NCBI GenBank assembly: GCA_014607495.2
Contig: CP053155.1
Span: 6,510,001 to 6,574,000, forward strand
Length of the DNA stretch: 64,000 nucleotides
Direction of reading: 5' to 3'
From: Carposina sasakii
Taxonomy: Eukaryota; Arthropoda; Insecta; Lepidoptera; Carposinidae
Part shown: positions 12,808 through 25,735 of the stretch, piece by piece
Layout of the letters: each line of letters opens with the position of its first letter
How positions within the stretch are numbered: the first letter of the stretch is position 1
Translations under genes and position numbers: made by a program
The notes under the pieces: model-generated
What the model was told of the DNA's origin: nothing
The model's input: only the letters and a program-made list of their open reading frames with translations
The model's database searches: none

Positions 12808-13083
12808 TTACCACGTTTTACGTGTAGGTAAATCGGTGAACCGCTCGAGTACAGCCGCGTCCATCCTGTCTGATATCATCCTCAGGATCTCGTTGGAGCT
12901 CCCCCGCAATCTGCGCACCACCGACAGGCTTTTCTTGCGCATGATGGCATAGAAGTCATCCAACACAGCATCCGCAAACATGCCAGACGCGCTACAGAAG
13001 CGCGGGAGCCTCAACAAGACCCTGAGGGTGTTATTGTATTGGACCCGCAGGGCATCATAAGCTCCGAGCTTGCTAAAGATTTA
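12808..13083 (-). pseudogene. LINE reverse-transcriptase C-terminal fragment
   Basis: On the minus strand a frame reads KLGAYDALRVQYNNTLRVLL, then LRLPRFCSASGMFADAVLDD and a block with AIMRKK and RLRGSSNEILRM, ending at 12808. This is the conserved tail of ORF2 of a common lepidopteran non-LTR retrotransposon. A stop lies just upstream at about 13084, and no RT or endonuclease domain remains. Confidence 0.8.
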
Positions 13084-14164
13084 AGCATACATAGGGACAG
13101 ACAGACGGCGGGAGGCGACTTTGTTTTATAATAAGTATGTAGCGATGATGATAGTGATAATGGGCTCATTTGTCTGTAAAGAAAATATTTTTATTTATTT
13201 TTTATCTTTATTTTATAGCACGTCAACTAGTATTGAGTATAGAATTAGACGACCCTACGTTTCTTGTGCATATGGCAAATTTAAGTACGCACCTACTTAC
13301 CTGATGATTTATACACTTTAAAATTAAAGAAAATAAAACTCTAGGCTTATTTAGAAACAAGTGCATTTTAAATGACACAGAGGGAGTTTTAATTATGTGT
13401 TTACAAACCGTAAAGTCTACAATTAAAGCAGGTAGGTACGTGCTAAATTTTGTGGTGCTCTCTTTTTATACACCCATAAATTTGTGGTTATCTGTATTTA
13501 GAACGTTATAAAACTAAATATGTTTAACGTCGTCCGGTACTAAATACAATATTCCTGTGTAATGGTTTCAGCGTATGTACCTAATAGCTCAATATGTAAA
13601 CTTATCATTGGTACTCTAGTTCTCTACTTTTTCTTTATACGCCGGTGCTAAAATAGGTACGATAGGCATTCAATGTATAACTATAAGAGCTAAATACTTA
13701 CCTTCGACTTATCGTCTGTGTGTTACGGTAAAGGAATCCAATAAAACTAAGAAGGTGATCCATACCTTGAAATAAACTGTCAAACCTGCATGCCACACCA
13801 AGAGCCCACAACACAAGTTGACATAACCCAGAGGCCGTCACCTCGGGCTCATGAGCCATAAACCTCCAGCATAACGTCCATAGGTAATGGCCTAATTTAT
13901 AACCCATCCACTAATTTACGATACTCTGCCGCACCGCGCTCATTGTAACGTGATAATCGATTTTTCTTTCGATAAATAAACTGTTCGTTGAATGAAAGGC
14001 GGGCAAATTGCTTTAGTTCAACGAAATTGTTGTTTACAATAGACAAAGGTAAATTTGTTCTATTAAAGGAATTATTGAATCTTTTATGTGTGTGTTCGTT
14101 CACATTTATACCTTTGTGTCTACTTGTATTAGGAATTGCTGATAAATAAGCATGGGACAAATTC
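13084..14164. other. no gene accepted
   Basis: Minus-strand frames at 13698-13907 and 13897-14160 were considered as exons. The first is followed by a GTAAGT donor-like site (complement of 13696-13701), but no acceptor, partner exon or known domain was found. Confidence 0.35.
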
Positions 14165-14220
14165 GAGGGAAGCCTATGTTCAGCAGAGGATTTCTCATGA
14201 CTGAGAATGATGATGAGAAA
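14165..14220 (+). repeat. LINE 3' tail fragment
   Basis: The order 'gggaagcctatgttcagcag', 'ctcatgactgagaatgatga' is the typical 3' end of lepidopteran LINEs (a C-terminal ORF2 block followed by a GATGAT-rich tail). Confidence 0.65.
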
Positions 14221-15574
14221 AATATGGTGTTTAAAAGCGGAATTAGGTATGTTATTTTCCCTTGCCCGAATAGACTTCTGAAATCAAATCATTTTTTGTC
14301 CTCCAATAAGTTCCAGTAATAGATACCGATTAAGAAAAACACGTAGAAAGTGTTTATTGACTTACTGAAAAAATAATTATTATGTAACATTTCTGAAGTC
14401 CTTAAAAATATCTTGTTTTTCTGAAAAAAATACACTTTCTTATTGCTATTGGCCATTGGCAAAGAAATGACAAAAACGACATTCAGGAATACTTCAGGAA
14501 ACACTGAAAATCTTTCTTTTTATAGGTATCTATGCATAACTAAACCGGCCAAATGTAGGTAAGTTGTTATTTTGAATCTTCGGAGATGTCTATAAAATAA
14601 TAAAATATAAACCAAGGATGAAAACGTGTTGACAACTATACTTATCTAAACAAAATCTTACATAATATTTGGAGGTAGGTAGAGGTACCTACCTAACTAC
14701 AAAGTATAGATGGACAATGCAATGATTTAATACGAAGTAACGGTCCAACAAATGTGATTTATAGCACATAAAATTTTATTTCGTGTAAATATGAACATGT
14801 AGGTACTTGTGTCTTTATTTTATTCCAGCTATATATCTCGTCACTAAATATAATTTTATTTTAAACGAAATAAATTACATTTAGATGATGTTTATTTGTA
14901 ACTTTGTGATTGATCACTTTGCAGCTTCACATGTCTGTCTGCCCACGGTACGTAATCCCATTAGAACATGAGTAGGTAGCATGCATTGTTGTAGTCATGA
15001 TGTCTTCTCACATTTATAACCAAAGCTATAGGTACAGCATGTTTTTCGGTCGTTAACGTTTCCGAATACCACCCATTCTCCTCATTATCAAGAACATTTT
15101 TCTCCATGGAAGCAGACGTGGAAATTGGGAATTGTTGGTCTCCAACATATTAAGGTCCAAAGTTGAGTTATCACAATGCATTTTTTTGCAGAAATGCACG
15201 TAGACGCGCAGTTACCACTAATTATTGTTTGGGAGAAACTTCGATATCGCGTTCTAGAATTTGTATTGGACTGTGATGGGACTGTGATAATGTCATACAT
15301 GGCTGCGCTACATTTCTATGAAAATTGGCCATTACAATGCTACATTGCTTCTTTCCATAACACTACTAAATATTTTTATAAACGCCATTTTTTGTTGATT
15401 ACACCGCAGCTCTTCACTAACCTCACTAATCCTCTCGTCTAATTCTAATCCGTTGGATATAGAGATGTCCTTGACAGCCATAATTATTAAAAACATCTAA
15501 CATCGCTTAGGTCAGTGTGAATGTCTTCTATACTCGTATATAAAGTAAGTGCCGGCCCTTTTGTTGCGTTTATT
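14221..15574. other. no gene; one short dispersed repeat
   Basis: Around 15145-15215 the words 'ggtccaaagtt' and 'aaatgcac(g/a)t(a/t)gacgcg' recur at 47140-47200 in helicase intron 10. They mark a degraded shared repeat. Nothing else was recognised. Confidence 0.4.
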
Positions 15575-15745
15575 AATTTACTAGCAGCCGCCAGCCCACG
15601 GCTTCGCCCGCGTGAGAGTGCATTACTCCCGTGCGAAGCCGGGGAGGGTCCCTAGTTATACATTATAAACCTTCCATGTAAATCATTATCTATTTAAAAA
15701 AACCGCATCAAAATCCATTCCCTAGTTTGAAAGATCTAATCTAGC
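15575..15745 (+). repeat. dispersed repeat family C copy
   Basis: It starts 'ctagcagccgcc', with 'acggcttcgcccgcgtgag', and ends in a 'ccgcatcaaaatcc' block shared with the copy at 12476. Confidence 0.6.
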
Positions 15746-16679
15746 GACTTTGTTTTATAATATGTAGGTAGTGATGTAGTGATAAACATCGGCCGTTAGC
15801 AATTTATGTTCCAAAAAGTTTGTTGCAGCAAATAATAGAAACGCCATTACTATGTCGAGACCTTAGTAAACTGATGAAAATTAATGAATAGGTTTTAGAT
15901 TGGTTTTCGACCAGCAAATTGGCTAATATTTCGCCTATCATCGATGCCAGACATTGTAGGCCCTATTTACTACGAAGTACATATACCTAATGGTCTGTGC
16001 TATTTACTGGACTATTTAGGATCTTGGCTTGTTAAAACTATCCCGTTACACAAAACTTACATTTTTTAAATAATTTTAGTAGAATGTTGATTAGTATTCT
16101 TTCTAATGATTTATATACACAGTGAGTTAATAATATAATCACAAAATATAATTAAGTATTTATAGCATGTGATGGTGGCCACTATCTAAGTATATCATAC
16201 TCGTAAAACTCGATAAGTTTTAGGTGTATATTTTTAATAATAATAATGCCTGATACAATTTAAATATATTTCTAAGATTTTGTGTGAGCAATTTAAAATT
16301 AGGATTGGGCCGCTACAGGTTTGCAGTAAAAGTTAATCTCGTTCTTATGTTGCTGACAATAGTTAGAAAGAGGTACAAAAGAAACTACCGGCATCCGTTT
16401 TCTTTGTAAACAAAACTAACTTTTTCGAAGAGGTGTCGCAACGTTTTCTATAAACATCTGTCTGTTCACTCCTGTCTTCTAGTGTGCGTGACACATCTTT
16501 AGTATGAGAACACTAATTAGATGCGTGTCTTCTTTTTTAATAATATGAAGCGATATAATATGCAGTGTGTTGTAAACATTACCGACGGAACTTTAGGAAA
16601 GTATAAGTATTTAAATCTACATACATATAGATATATCATGGCGATGTAACTATATCACTAACTTGTTACTGATCTTTAA

Positions 16680-16870
16680 CATCTAAAATACATACATACA
16701 TAATAATCACGCCTCTTTCCCGGAGGGATAGGCAGAGATCACGGATCTCCATTTGCTACGATCCTGACACACCTCTTTCGCTTCATCTTCTTTCATGATA
16801 TTCTTCATGCACGCTCGTCGGTTTAGGGTACTCTTGACCTGACCTTTCTTTAGAATTTCACCAATTTGAT
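16680..16870 (+). repeat. dispersed repeat (cgcctctttcccggaggga type)
   Basis: It holds the words 'acgcctctttcccggaggga' and 'tttcgcttcatc', seen again in degraded form near 24391-24530 and in the second segment copy at 56866. This is a known lepidopteran interspersed type; I assign no class. Confidence 0.6.
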
Positions 16871-17530
16871 CGGTGAAAAAATATTGCTAAAATATCTGAA
16901 TAATTAAAATGAATGAAAATAAAAGCTGTTTTGAAAAGACGCCGAAGACACTTTTTGTAACACATAGCCTTGTTGAAAAGTAAGCTCTTGAATTTATAAC
17001 AAATTGTTACGAATCACGTAAAATTGCATGTATTTTAAATACAATCTTATGTTTTTGAAATAATATATTATGGCAATGACTGTGACTATCCTCCGCAACA
17101 GATGTGATTTGAAGGTAATATTATATGAGTATGTATTTCCGGTAGAAACATCTGGACAATGACTAATTTAACATTTTAACATAGAGCTAAACCTTGTAAG
17201 ACGTTTCAGATTTCAGTGCTTTTTGTTTTGGGCCTTGAACTTTTTTACAACTCTATTCCCTAAGCCCTAGCCTAAGAATGTATAATAGGTACCTAAAGTA
17301 CACATAAAGCCAGTGACGTGATTCATCTAAGCATAAAGCACATGAACATTAATTTGTTTGACACATTGCGAGGTATAAGTAGTTCAGTTTAAATTGCTAA
17401 TTGCTTAAAAATAAATTTTAAAAAATTAAACAAAGAAGTACAACGTTTTTCCAGAAATTATTTTCGTTTTATCGTTAACCAACTTCAACTAAAACGTCTA
17501 ATAGGCAACTTTGTTATAATAATAATAATA

Positions 17531-18189
17531 AGCCCGCAGGGCAGCTTGTGGCGAGCTGTTGGGAGGTAGCGTTCCCACGGACCTGAAGTACTCCCGGGGA
17601 AGGCCCTGTTCCTCATCTCCGGCGCCGGAGTGAGGTCTGACGAGGAACAGTTCCCCCACCTCTGCCTTGCCTTCGCCGGCCGGGCAGAGTGGAGTCGCGA
17701 GAGCTATGACAGCTCGAGGGTGGACGTGCCCGTCAGTAAGTGACAAGTGTGCTTCGGTTTAAAGTCCAGAGGCACCCCTCCACCCTAGCCGCTCACCAAA
17801 TGTTGGCCCTTTGTCGCTCCATGCGTGCGCCCGTTTCAGAGGGCCCATGAAATGAGTCGGCGAGTCACCGCCTGCCACCAAACAATTATGAGACTTGGTT
17901 GTAATGGCAGGCGTCCGTTAGTCTCCTTCAATAGCCCGATTATCCAAGCCCACCCAAGATTCAGCCCCATAGCCCATGACCTTGTTTCCCATCGCATGAC
18001 ATAGCTCTGCACTCCAATAGTCTTGCACATGGCGGGGACCATCACCGAGTGTATCATATTGTGCGTTCGGTGATGGTATCCGCCATGTGTATCCCATACC
18101 ATATTAATGCTCTCTTAAAAGGGCCTCTACATCTTGGCTACGGCCCGATGCACGCCTCTCAAAGGACCGGGACTCTGTAGTCCCGTGAA
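17531..18189 (+). repeat. GC-rich dispersed repeat family A
   Basis: A GC-rich block begins 'agcccgcagggcagcttgtg' after an (ATA)n run and ends near 'gactctgtagtcccgtgaa'. It is present again at 57697-58356, in reverse complement within helicase intron 4 (42636-43003), and as a short piece in intron 14. Frames on either strand (17498-17746, 17836-18102) follow the repeat and are not host genes. Confidence 0.8.
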
Positions 18190-18349
18190 ATCGCAAGATA
18201 TACAAATAATAATAATAATAATAATCATTTATTTCAGGTCAAAACAAACCCATAATTACAATTAGATGCAATACTATACAATTCATAATAATGTAATAAA
18301 TAAAATAAAACATAGAATATAGGTACCTATAATTAAACGTTATGTTGTG

Positions 18350-18400
18350 GGAAGGCTTACTTCCAGCAGTGGACTGCAATAGGCTGACGACGACGACGTA
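18350..18400 (+). repeat. LINE 3' tail fragment
   Basis: It contains 'cagcagtggactgcaatagg' followed by 'ctgacgacgacgacg', the standard tail of lepidopteran LINE ORF2, 5'-truncated. Confidence 0.75.
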
Positions 18401-18670
18401 GGCGACTTTGTTATTACGTTATTGTACACGTTAGTTGCTTGAGTATATTATTGCACTGCATGTGTCAAATTACCTATTTCGAGTTGCGTGTCCACTGTCC
18501 ATGTCCGTGAGGGCGAGTGATATAAAGGCAAACCACGAAGGAAGAGCAATAACATAGTCATATAACGACATTTGTTCAGAGACAAATATGTTTGCCATTG
18601 TGTAGCTAACCGGCGGAAATACTGTGTGCGAAAAGATAATAATATTATACTGACCAATAATAATACTACT

Positions 18671-18885
18671 GGACGCCCGCGAGTTAGTCCGCGTGGATTG
18701 CAGAAAAAACAAAATGTCGAAATTATCCGGGATCAAAATATTTTCCCGGGATCAAAAGTAGCCTATGTATTAATCCAGGGTGTCAGCTAACTCCATACCA
18801 TATTAAATTTTATTAAAATCGCTCCAGCCGTTTTTACGTGAAAGAGTAACAAACATCCATCCATCCATACTTATTAGTAGGATTA
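18671..18885 (+). repeat. dispersed repeat family B, long copy
   Basis: It runs from 'acgcccgcgagttagtccgc' through 'attatccggga', 'cccgggat' and 'agcctatgt' to 'catccatccatac' and 'attagtaggat'. The second-segment copy is at 58843-59052. Confidence 0.8.
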
Positions 18886-19542
18886 GCTACTGATTGATAA
18901 ATAACTGCACTGCATTCGGCATTAGTTTTTGCCAAGTTTACGGACTAGCGCATCTCCATTATGTTCTTCCTCGAGGCGAACTGTACCTTCACAAATGTTC
19001 GCCTATGTACGGGGCACGTGCGCGAATATACGTAACTAACATAGGTTATTCGTTCCTTTGTCCTTTACTTTTACAGAAAATGCTTTTACCTACCTAACAT
19101 TCATCATTTTTTAGATAGGTATGCTCTACGATACTATTTGAAAAAATATATATTTTTCATTAAAATAGTAGGATATTCCTAAACTATTGAATAATGTCCG
19201 TGCAATCTGGAAAAAAGAGCATTAGATCATGAATACCTACTCTACTTTTGTGGATTGGTTCCCTGTAGTGGGGTTTTTTGCATTCCATTTCTCTTATTAC
19301 ACCCTGTATAAAATTATCTGACAATTACGTAGTTTATACGTAACCAACACGTGATAGTTCTCTTGTTTTCTTCGTTTCAAAAAACAAGAACTCAAGCACA
19401 ATTACGTAACAACAGCGTTATCTACGTAAATTGTGCAAAACACTGAAATGTTTCGATAAACATGTCAACATTTTTTACTTCCTTTTCTCGAGGAACCGTA
19501 ATGTAGCTCACGTGCAATATACTAAGACAGATGTAGTCGTTA

Positions 19543-19758
19543 ATGAAATTTATTGGCGAATCCGAAAGACGACTGTTAGCTGAAATTAGCGGCGTTTATT
19601 GTCATGGACATCATAATTATGAGCTCCTGCGTCAATACGCTACTGGACCGTCGACGGCAGCTACTGTTCTGTTTGATACAAACAATGTACCTATACAAAG
19701 TTATATATATCACTGGTTTATGAAGAGGCAAGATTATCTACTAATAGACTCTGTTTAA
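19543..19758 (+). other. short ORF of unknown status, 71 codons
   Basis: An ATG-initiated frame of 71 codons is identical at 59689-59904 in the second segment copy. No domain, signal peptide or splice signal is recognised. Identity between copies carries little weight, because the flanks are also nearly identical. Probably chance, possibly a small gene. Confidence 0.12.
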
Positions 19759-20310
19759 GTACAGTGGTCGCAAACCTTATTATAATCTTAATTGAGGGCA
19801 GTCCCAAACTATTTGGTTTTTGCATGACATAGTTAGAGTGGTCTTATCTGCCCAAACTTTTTGTGGTATTAAAATTTCTACGTATCTTTTTAGGTAAATA
19901 TTAATTCAGATAATTGTATTTACTCTTTGATATAAAGATAAATATTATTTCAAGTTAAAATATAGAGAACGCATGAGAGTATCATTCAGTTAACAAAGAG
20001 ACTATTTTCGGAGAATTCTCCCTGTTTCGATCTGTTAACGTTCAAAATGTTATAAATTTAACACCATCTAATGACTCACTATAATTATACTGTGTTCCTT
20101 AATAAAATAAGAATATAAATAAATATTATGAACATGTGTATACGTAAACATGTAAATACATATATACATTTTACTTACCTAATATTACATGTCTATTAAC
20201 GGCAGTCATCTCTAGAAATGTTAGTCAGAAGTGCAGAACCATGAAAAAGATACAAAGATAAATAACATCAATTAAACATCCAAGACTTCATAATAATTAA
20301 TAGGTACTCC

Positions 20311-20514
20311 TCACTCATTACTTTGATCAAATAGAAGAGTGTTTATTTCCTCAATCAAAGCGGAACGCCAAACCGCCGCCGGCCGATGTTTGAAAGAAAT
20401 ATGGAAAAGCTTCGGAAGTGGGCATTCTTGGCGAGCAGCCAACTCTGGATACACAGGCATAGGTAAAACATCCCTCCGACAGAGCTTCGGGAACGTTACA
20501 ACCCCTATACGCAC
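20311..20514 (-). other. ORF-like conserved block, unknown
   Basis: A minus-strand frame of 67 codons (GTG start; first ATG 19 codons in) lies in a locally GC-richer block. About 250 bases here are unchanged between the two segment copies, although differences occur nearby. No domain is recognised. It may be a lost exon, a regulatory block or chance. Confidence 0.15.
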
Positions 20515-21616
20515 CCCAATTTTATTTTATTACACAAACTTTATCATAAATTGTGATATGTAGTATATACCATAATATTGCCATCGCTAGAGAAATTATA
20601 CTATCATTTGCAAGTCTACCTACTTTGGAAATTTTATGAGAGGAAAATTTGTATGATAAAAATGTAATGCATATAACAAAACTGTATCTAGAATATCTAC
20701 CGGAGCCTTTTATATAAGAGGTAGGAAAATAAGAATATAAATAAAGAAATATTTACAAACCTTACACTAAAGTGTTGGTTAGTAGGTACATGGTGGGTGA
20801 ACAGCAAAAACATCGTAAAACAACTGATTAAGGTAAAACCGTCGTTTAAAATTTAATCAACTGTTGGCGAACTGGGGCCTCAAGATGCCTAAATTAATGA
20901 GACTATTTGATTATTATTTGTTTGTCTATATGCAACGAGTTAAGGAGCAGAATTAGTTTATTAGCTCTGAAATAATTTCGCGTCTAGTGTGTAGAGCATC
21001 AATGCACTAAACCTGCCACGAGCTACACCGACATTTTATAAAGAGCCGTCCGGGCGGGAAAAGGAATAGCCTCAATAAAGCCAAGACACGTATTTGCAAG
21101 TAAAATGGCAATAGCTGGGCGACAGCCGACAGGCACTTTCCGCCTTCCACTTTTTGATACAGTAATATTGTGCTTATTTCATATTCATGAGCTTATTTCG
21201 TAAATTAATTATGATATCAAAGCTGAGTAGTTTAGAATAATATCTATAGGTTTATTATTTGAGGAATAAATAAATGGGTTAACGGAAAAACTTGGCAATA
21301 TAAGATTCGGAAGAAACCATATGTGCCGACCACATAAATAAGGAGATAAGGGTAGGAATATTGTGACGATGACCTACGGACTAAGAGAGAATTAATCATT
21401 TCTCAACTTTACACTGCTCTACCTCTACCGCTATCTCAATAATATGACATTGTAACATGTTCTAAATTCAATCATAAGTATTCTAAAACGTTAACACCTA
21501 GCGGACGTCTATTCTTGATACAGACCTAACAATATTGTTAGATCATTCTATTTATATAATCTACCTTCCTGGCATTAACCAGTCGTAAGTACGATCGAGT
21601 TATAGTATTATTTAAA

Positions 21617-21880
21617 TACAGGGTGTAACAAAAAGGGTATGTTAAGCGAAAAGCTACTTAAATAGTCCACTGTCGAGAACCTATCCACAAAATTTGAGAC
21701 TCGAAATCACATGTTTATTTTTCAAGATTGTATGAAAATTCCTGAGATATTTAAAAATTCTCCATACTATCCGGAAAAATAAATATGTGATTTCGAGTCT
21801 CAAATTTTGTGGATAGGTTCTTTACATTGGGTTATTTACGTAACTTTTCACTTAACATACCCTTTTTGTTACACCCTGTA
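21617..21880. mobile_element. palindromic MITE, tacagggtgtaac termini
   Basis: The left end 'tacagggtgtaacaaaaagg' and right end 'cctttttgttacaccctgta' are perfect inverted repeats. The arms continue inward through 'aacctatccacaaaatttg' over about 100 bases. The element is 264 bp and non-coding. The second-segment copy is at 62444-62709. Confidence 0.85.
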
Positions 21881-22210
21881 TAATTTTAGGACTAGGTTAA
21901 TTCAGTTTACCTATAACTTAATGATTTTATAATCTAATGTTTCGCAACTTGTCAAGTTCGGCTCATTATAATTCCAACAGCGTTGACCTGAAGTTTCATA
22001 ATTTACTTGGCTGATCTTATTTATTTTCATTCAAAAAGTATTGGTTGTGTAAAACGAATATACTGGTAAATTCGATAGCTATTGCTGAAATTATCAGCCG
22101 CTTAACGTGTAGACTACCTATATAATAACCACTGCACATATGTATATTTCAGTACAAGCAAAACATAAATACATATTACAGACCAATATGTAAGTACTTA
22201 TTGTCTTATG

Positions 22211-22885
22211 GTTATAGCGGCTGGCACGGTTTGCAGTGGTCGTGGTTTCGATTCCCACTCGTGTAAAGAATTTTAATAATTTTAAGAAGATTAATAATTT
22301 TATAATATATAATATCTTAACTAAGATAAATTTATAAAAACACTACTTCTCCATTTATATAATCGTTAGGATATGGTGGTTGTGCGATTCGAGATTTGGC
22401 TAGTGTATAGCTATCGGGATGAAGAATAACGTTGCCGATGTAAAATTTGTCATCCGTAAAAACCCGGTGGCTTAGTGGTTATATACGGTTTGCAGTGGTC
22501 GTTTCGATTCCCACTCGGGTGAAGATTTTCTTTGTTAATAATTTTATAATATATAATATCTTGACTAAGATAAATTTATAAAAACACTTCTCCATTAAAA
22601 TAATCCGTTAGGATATGGTTGATCGTTTCATCTTTAAACATTGTGCTGAGGGATTCAGCTTTGTTTGCCGAGATTTGGCTAGTGTATAGCTATCGGGATG
22701 AAGAATAACGTTGCCAACATGTAATTTAGAAAAGAGATGGTAAAATTCGTCATCCGAGTAATTGACTCGGTGGCTTAGTGGTTATAGCGGCTTGCACGGT
22801 TTGCAGTGGTCGTGGGTTCGATTCCCACTCGGGTGAAGAATTTTTTCCATTTTCTTTATTAATAATTTTATAACTTATTGTCATG
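22211..22885 (+). repeat. tandem array of tRNA-derived SINE units
   Basis: Three tRNA-like heads are spaced about 250-300 bases apart (heads near 22218, 22465 and 22764), each with a B box of the GGTTCGATTCC type or a decayed form. The first two heads carry short internal deletions. The minus-strand frame across the third gives the phrase WESNPRPLQT, a familiar translation artefact of tRNA-SINEs. Confidence 0.85.
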
Positions 22886-23509
22886 TAAATAGTATTTACA
22901 GTTTTATAAATAAAATTACTACGCGTAACAAGATGCCCTATCATATCAAAATAGTATGATGTCTATCCTAAAAATAATGCAGGTACAGACCCGAGACTGG
23001 TCAGTTGCCAGCATGGCTGCCAACTAGGTGAACCACTCGACAGTGCACCACAAAGACCCCTGCCCACTCACCTTATCATTTTAAAATTTAGTTTGGTATA
23101 CATTTGGACAATGTATACTGTACCTACTATCGATTCTGATACCCTGTACTATGTGTAGTATGGCCTTATGACCGGGTTTCCCTGGATTTGACCTCAATAT
23201 CGATTCTTCAGTTGTTAGATAAGTCTTAGATCTATCGCATATGAAAGATAAGTGACTAGGCGTCACCGACCGAGCTATGATGTAACTTTTCAGTACAAAT
23301 AGCAACTACTTTTTTTTTAAGATGATGTGAATAAATATATAAGAGAAAGTTTGAAAGCCAATCACAAATAAGTTTTAAAGTAACCTTTTGACTTGGTACG
23401 GATATGTAAAGCGATAGAATGAAATGCATATCTTACAGAGCCTTGGATGAGCACATACACACCACACAAACATGGATGGATAAGAAGTGTTTGATACTGT
23501 GTGATAGAG

Positions 23510-23605
23510 GATGTACTGAGAGTGAGTAGCGAGATGACGGATTATAGGAATGTATGGAAGAAGAGTACATATTGCCGAACCAAGCTGGACAGTAAAAAAG
23601 CATGA
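23510..23605 (+). pseudogene. possible LINE ORF2 C-terminal remnant
   Basis: A short frame reads EMTDYRNVWKKSTYC and ends at TGA 23603-23605. It resembles the extreme C-terminus (EMT-x-D-R-x-x-W-K-K-x-T-x-C) of RTE-like LINE proteins in Lepidoptera. The surrounding 23092-24390 has nothing else recognised. Confidence 0.4.
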
Positions 23606-24390
23606 TATCGATTCATCTTTAATTAACAACATAAAATAAATACTTTAAGTTAAAGTAAAGAGTTTTTTCAGCAACACTCGAAATGCCTACAGAAATAGAT
23701 AAACGTTTAAAGCACTTAAAAGTTTTTCCTCGGCCTAAGAAGTAGATATACCGCCAGAGGAAATTGCACCAAACTCAATTTAAGTTCGCAAACTAGTTAA
23801 CAACGCGTAGCAAAGTTGTATTCTACTATTAACTGATATGATATTTAAATAATTTCTTAATAAGTACCTTTATAGATAGTTAAATGAGCCTATTATAATT
23901 AAGACTTTAATCTGTAATATCTTCGTTCTAAGTATCTAGAAATATTGTTATGACCAGACTGTTTATAAAAACTAAAAAACATAGACTTGGCTTTTAATTT
24001 TCCGTTTCATCCAAATATCAGTGTTTTGCCCTTAATAACGTTCAATAATTGTCCATGTGATGCCTTTCCCACGATAGCAGTTTCGAAAGGTCATTCTGAT
24101 AACTGTGAAGCGTGCGCCGCCGGGAGCGCTAATAAATTGGTAGACGTAGACCATATCTGACGCAAGCCATCTCCGAAGGCCCCGGATGTGGGTCAGGGCT
24201 GCCAGCAAAAAACAAATGGGTAGGAAAACAGCGAAACATCCTTGGAAAATGTTAAAGGTGCATATACGAATCCAGAATTAGGTAGGTATCCTGGATTCGA
24301 ATATGAATCTTTAACAATTTGTTTTGTAAAAACTTTTGATATTTTCATAATTCCATGTATGTTCTAGGTATTCAAATATATGCAAACATA

Positions 24391-24530
24391 AAATAACGGT
24401 ATCCCTTTCGGAGAGATGGAAGAAGATTACATTACAGTTCCATGTACTAATTTCTCGATATACCGCTTTCGCTTCATCATACCATCATTGAAGAAGACTT
24501 TGTCGGGTGCGCGGTAAAATAAGTGATGTT
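24391..24530 (+). repeat. degraded dispersed repeat
   Basis: It shares 'ccctttcggagagat' and 'tttcgcttcatc' spacing with the repeat at 16680-16870. Confidence 0.45.
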
Positions 24531-25525
24531 TTGATGACGTGAATTTATATGTTTGGTTTTTTCGAAATAAATGCTTTTATAATTATTATTATTATATTAA
24601 GTCTTCTTGAAACACGATCATAATCAAAACGTTTCACAATAATTCATATTGACAAGGTACCTATGCATTTTCGAGATCCGCTTGATTTTATGATTCATCA
24701 TGAACGGGCTCTTTTGTCTCTAAAATTTTTCGTACCGAATTTTGTTGCATCAAAAACAAAGAAGACTCAAAATATACAACTACTTTTACACCGTAATGTC
24801 CTGAACTCTATGTCTGAAGATAGACGATTAACTGCTGATTGATACAGAAGCAATAAAAACCTATAGATATCCAATTTACCTATGACCATTCGGACTTTCC
24901 CATATAATATTTTTATAACCATTTCATGAGATAACATGAGAGCATCATCGAAGTCATAAAAGTCTTGTAAAGTATTGCAGACGCGCTCTTACTTCACCTT
25001 TTATTGTTTATTTATTTATCTAAAGAACATACAGCATAGTACATGTCAATGTACAAAGCCAATTACATGTTCTACAGCTCATCTAACAAAGTGAGAAAAT
25101 ATTAAAACAATTAGGTATGTAACCATAAAATTAAATCAATACAGAAAATAATTAATTACAGCAGGCACTTCATGAGTGAGTAGTGTACGACTGTGAGTAT
25201 TAGTGTGTTATGTATGCCTACACACCTATATGTGGTATATCAATAAATATTATATTCCTAGACATCGACTAGGTAAATCACCAATTTCATAAGTTATACT
25301 TACTGGCATTTACGACTCGAGCGCACCTACCGCTTAGCAGATGCTACGAACTACGAACATAATACGGTAGAAGCATAGGTTTAGGTAGGAGTTTTCGTTT
25401 ACACTCCTACTATTATATGAACTGTTTTGTACAAAATTCATATAAGACCTGTTTGCATCCGTTTGGAGTATGTAATTATTTATTAAAATATCCTTTTTTT
25501 TCTACAACGGCAATATATAATATAG
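24531..25525. other. no gene recognised
   Basis: The stretch is AT-rich, with a T-rich 'tttattgtttatttatttatc' type tail near 25005 that may be transposon derived. No coding evidence was found. Confidence 0.4.
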
Positions 25526-25735
25526 TGAACGCCCGCGACTCCGTCCGCGTGGACTCCAGAAAAAAAATGACGAAATTATCCGGGATAAAATCATTTTCCC
25601 AGGATAAATAGTAGCCTATATGTTAAGTAGGACCTGTCACAATATATTCCTGAAAACTGCATCGAAATCGGTTAAGCCGTTTCTGAGATTAGCGTGCACA
25701 AACGCACAGACAAACCGACAGACAAAAATTCCAAA
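25526..25735 (+). repeat. dispersed repeat family B, long copy
   Basis: It has 'acgcccgcgactccgtccgc', 'attatccgggataaaa' and 'gaaatcggttaagccgtttc', ending in 'cagacaaaaattcc'. Confidence 0.8.

Larger units (their letters stand above)
16019..23091 (+). repeat. first copy of a large 7-kb repeated segment
   Basis: From 'tggcttgttaaaactatc' at about 16024 to the sequence at 23091 this block is repeated, in the same order and orientation, at 56191-64000. The copies differ by scattered substitutions, short indels and a roughly 680-bp block present only in the second copy. All embedded repeats are shared. The right end of the match is set by the window edge, so the true extent is longer. Confidence 0.95.

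Noticed and set aside
13698..14160. Two minus-strand frames, one ending at GTAAGT, as exons of a gene whose last exon might be 127-282
   Set aside because: No compatible acceptor, phase or domain could be shown; the GTAAGT may be chance.
17498..18102. ORFs of 82-88 codons with near-copies at 57680-58269 and 42761-43063
   Set aside because: All lie in the family A dispersed repeat and share its sequence; no gene-like features.
18448..18790. ORFs of 69-88 codons on both strands, copied at 58742-58960
   Set aside because: They overlap the family B repeat, and both strands are open together, which suggests chance.
22211..22885. CRISPR-like or satellite array
   Set aside because: The repeating units are tRNA-headed SINEs with a long body, not short repeats with spacers.
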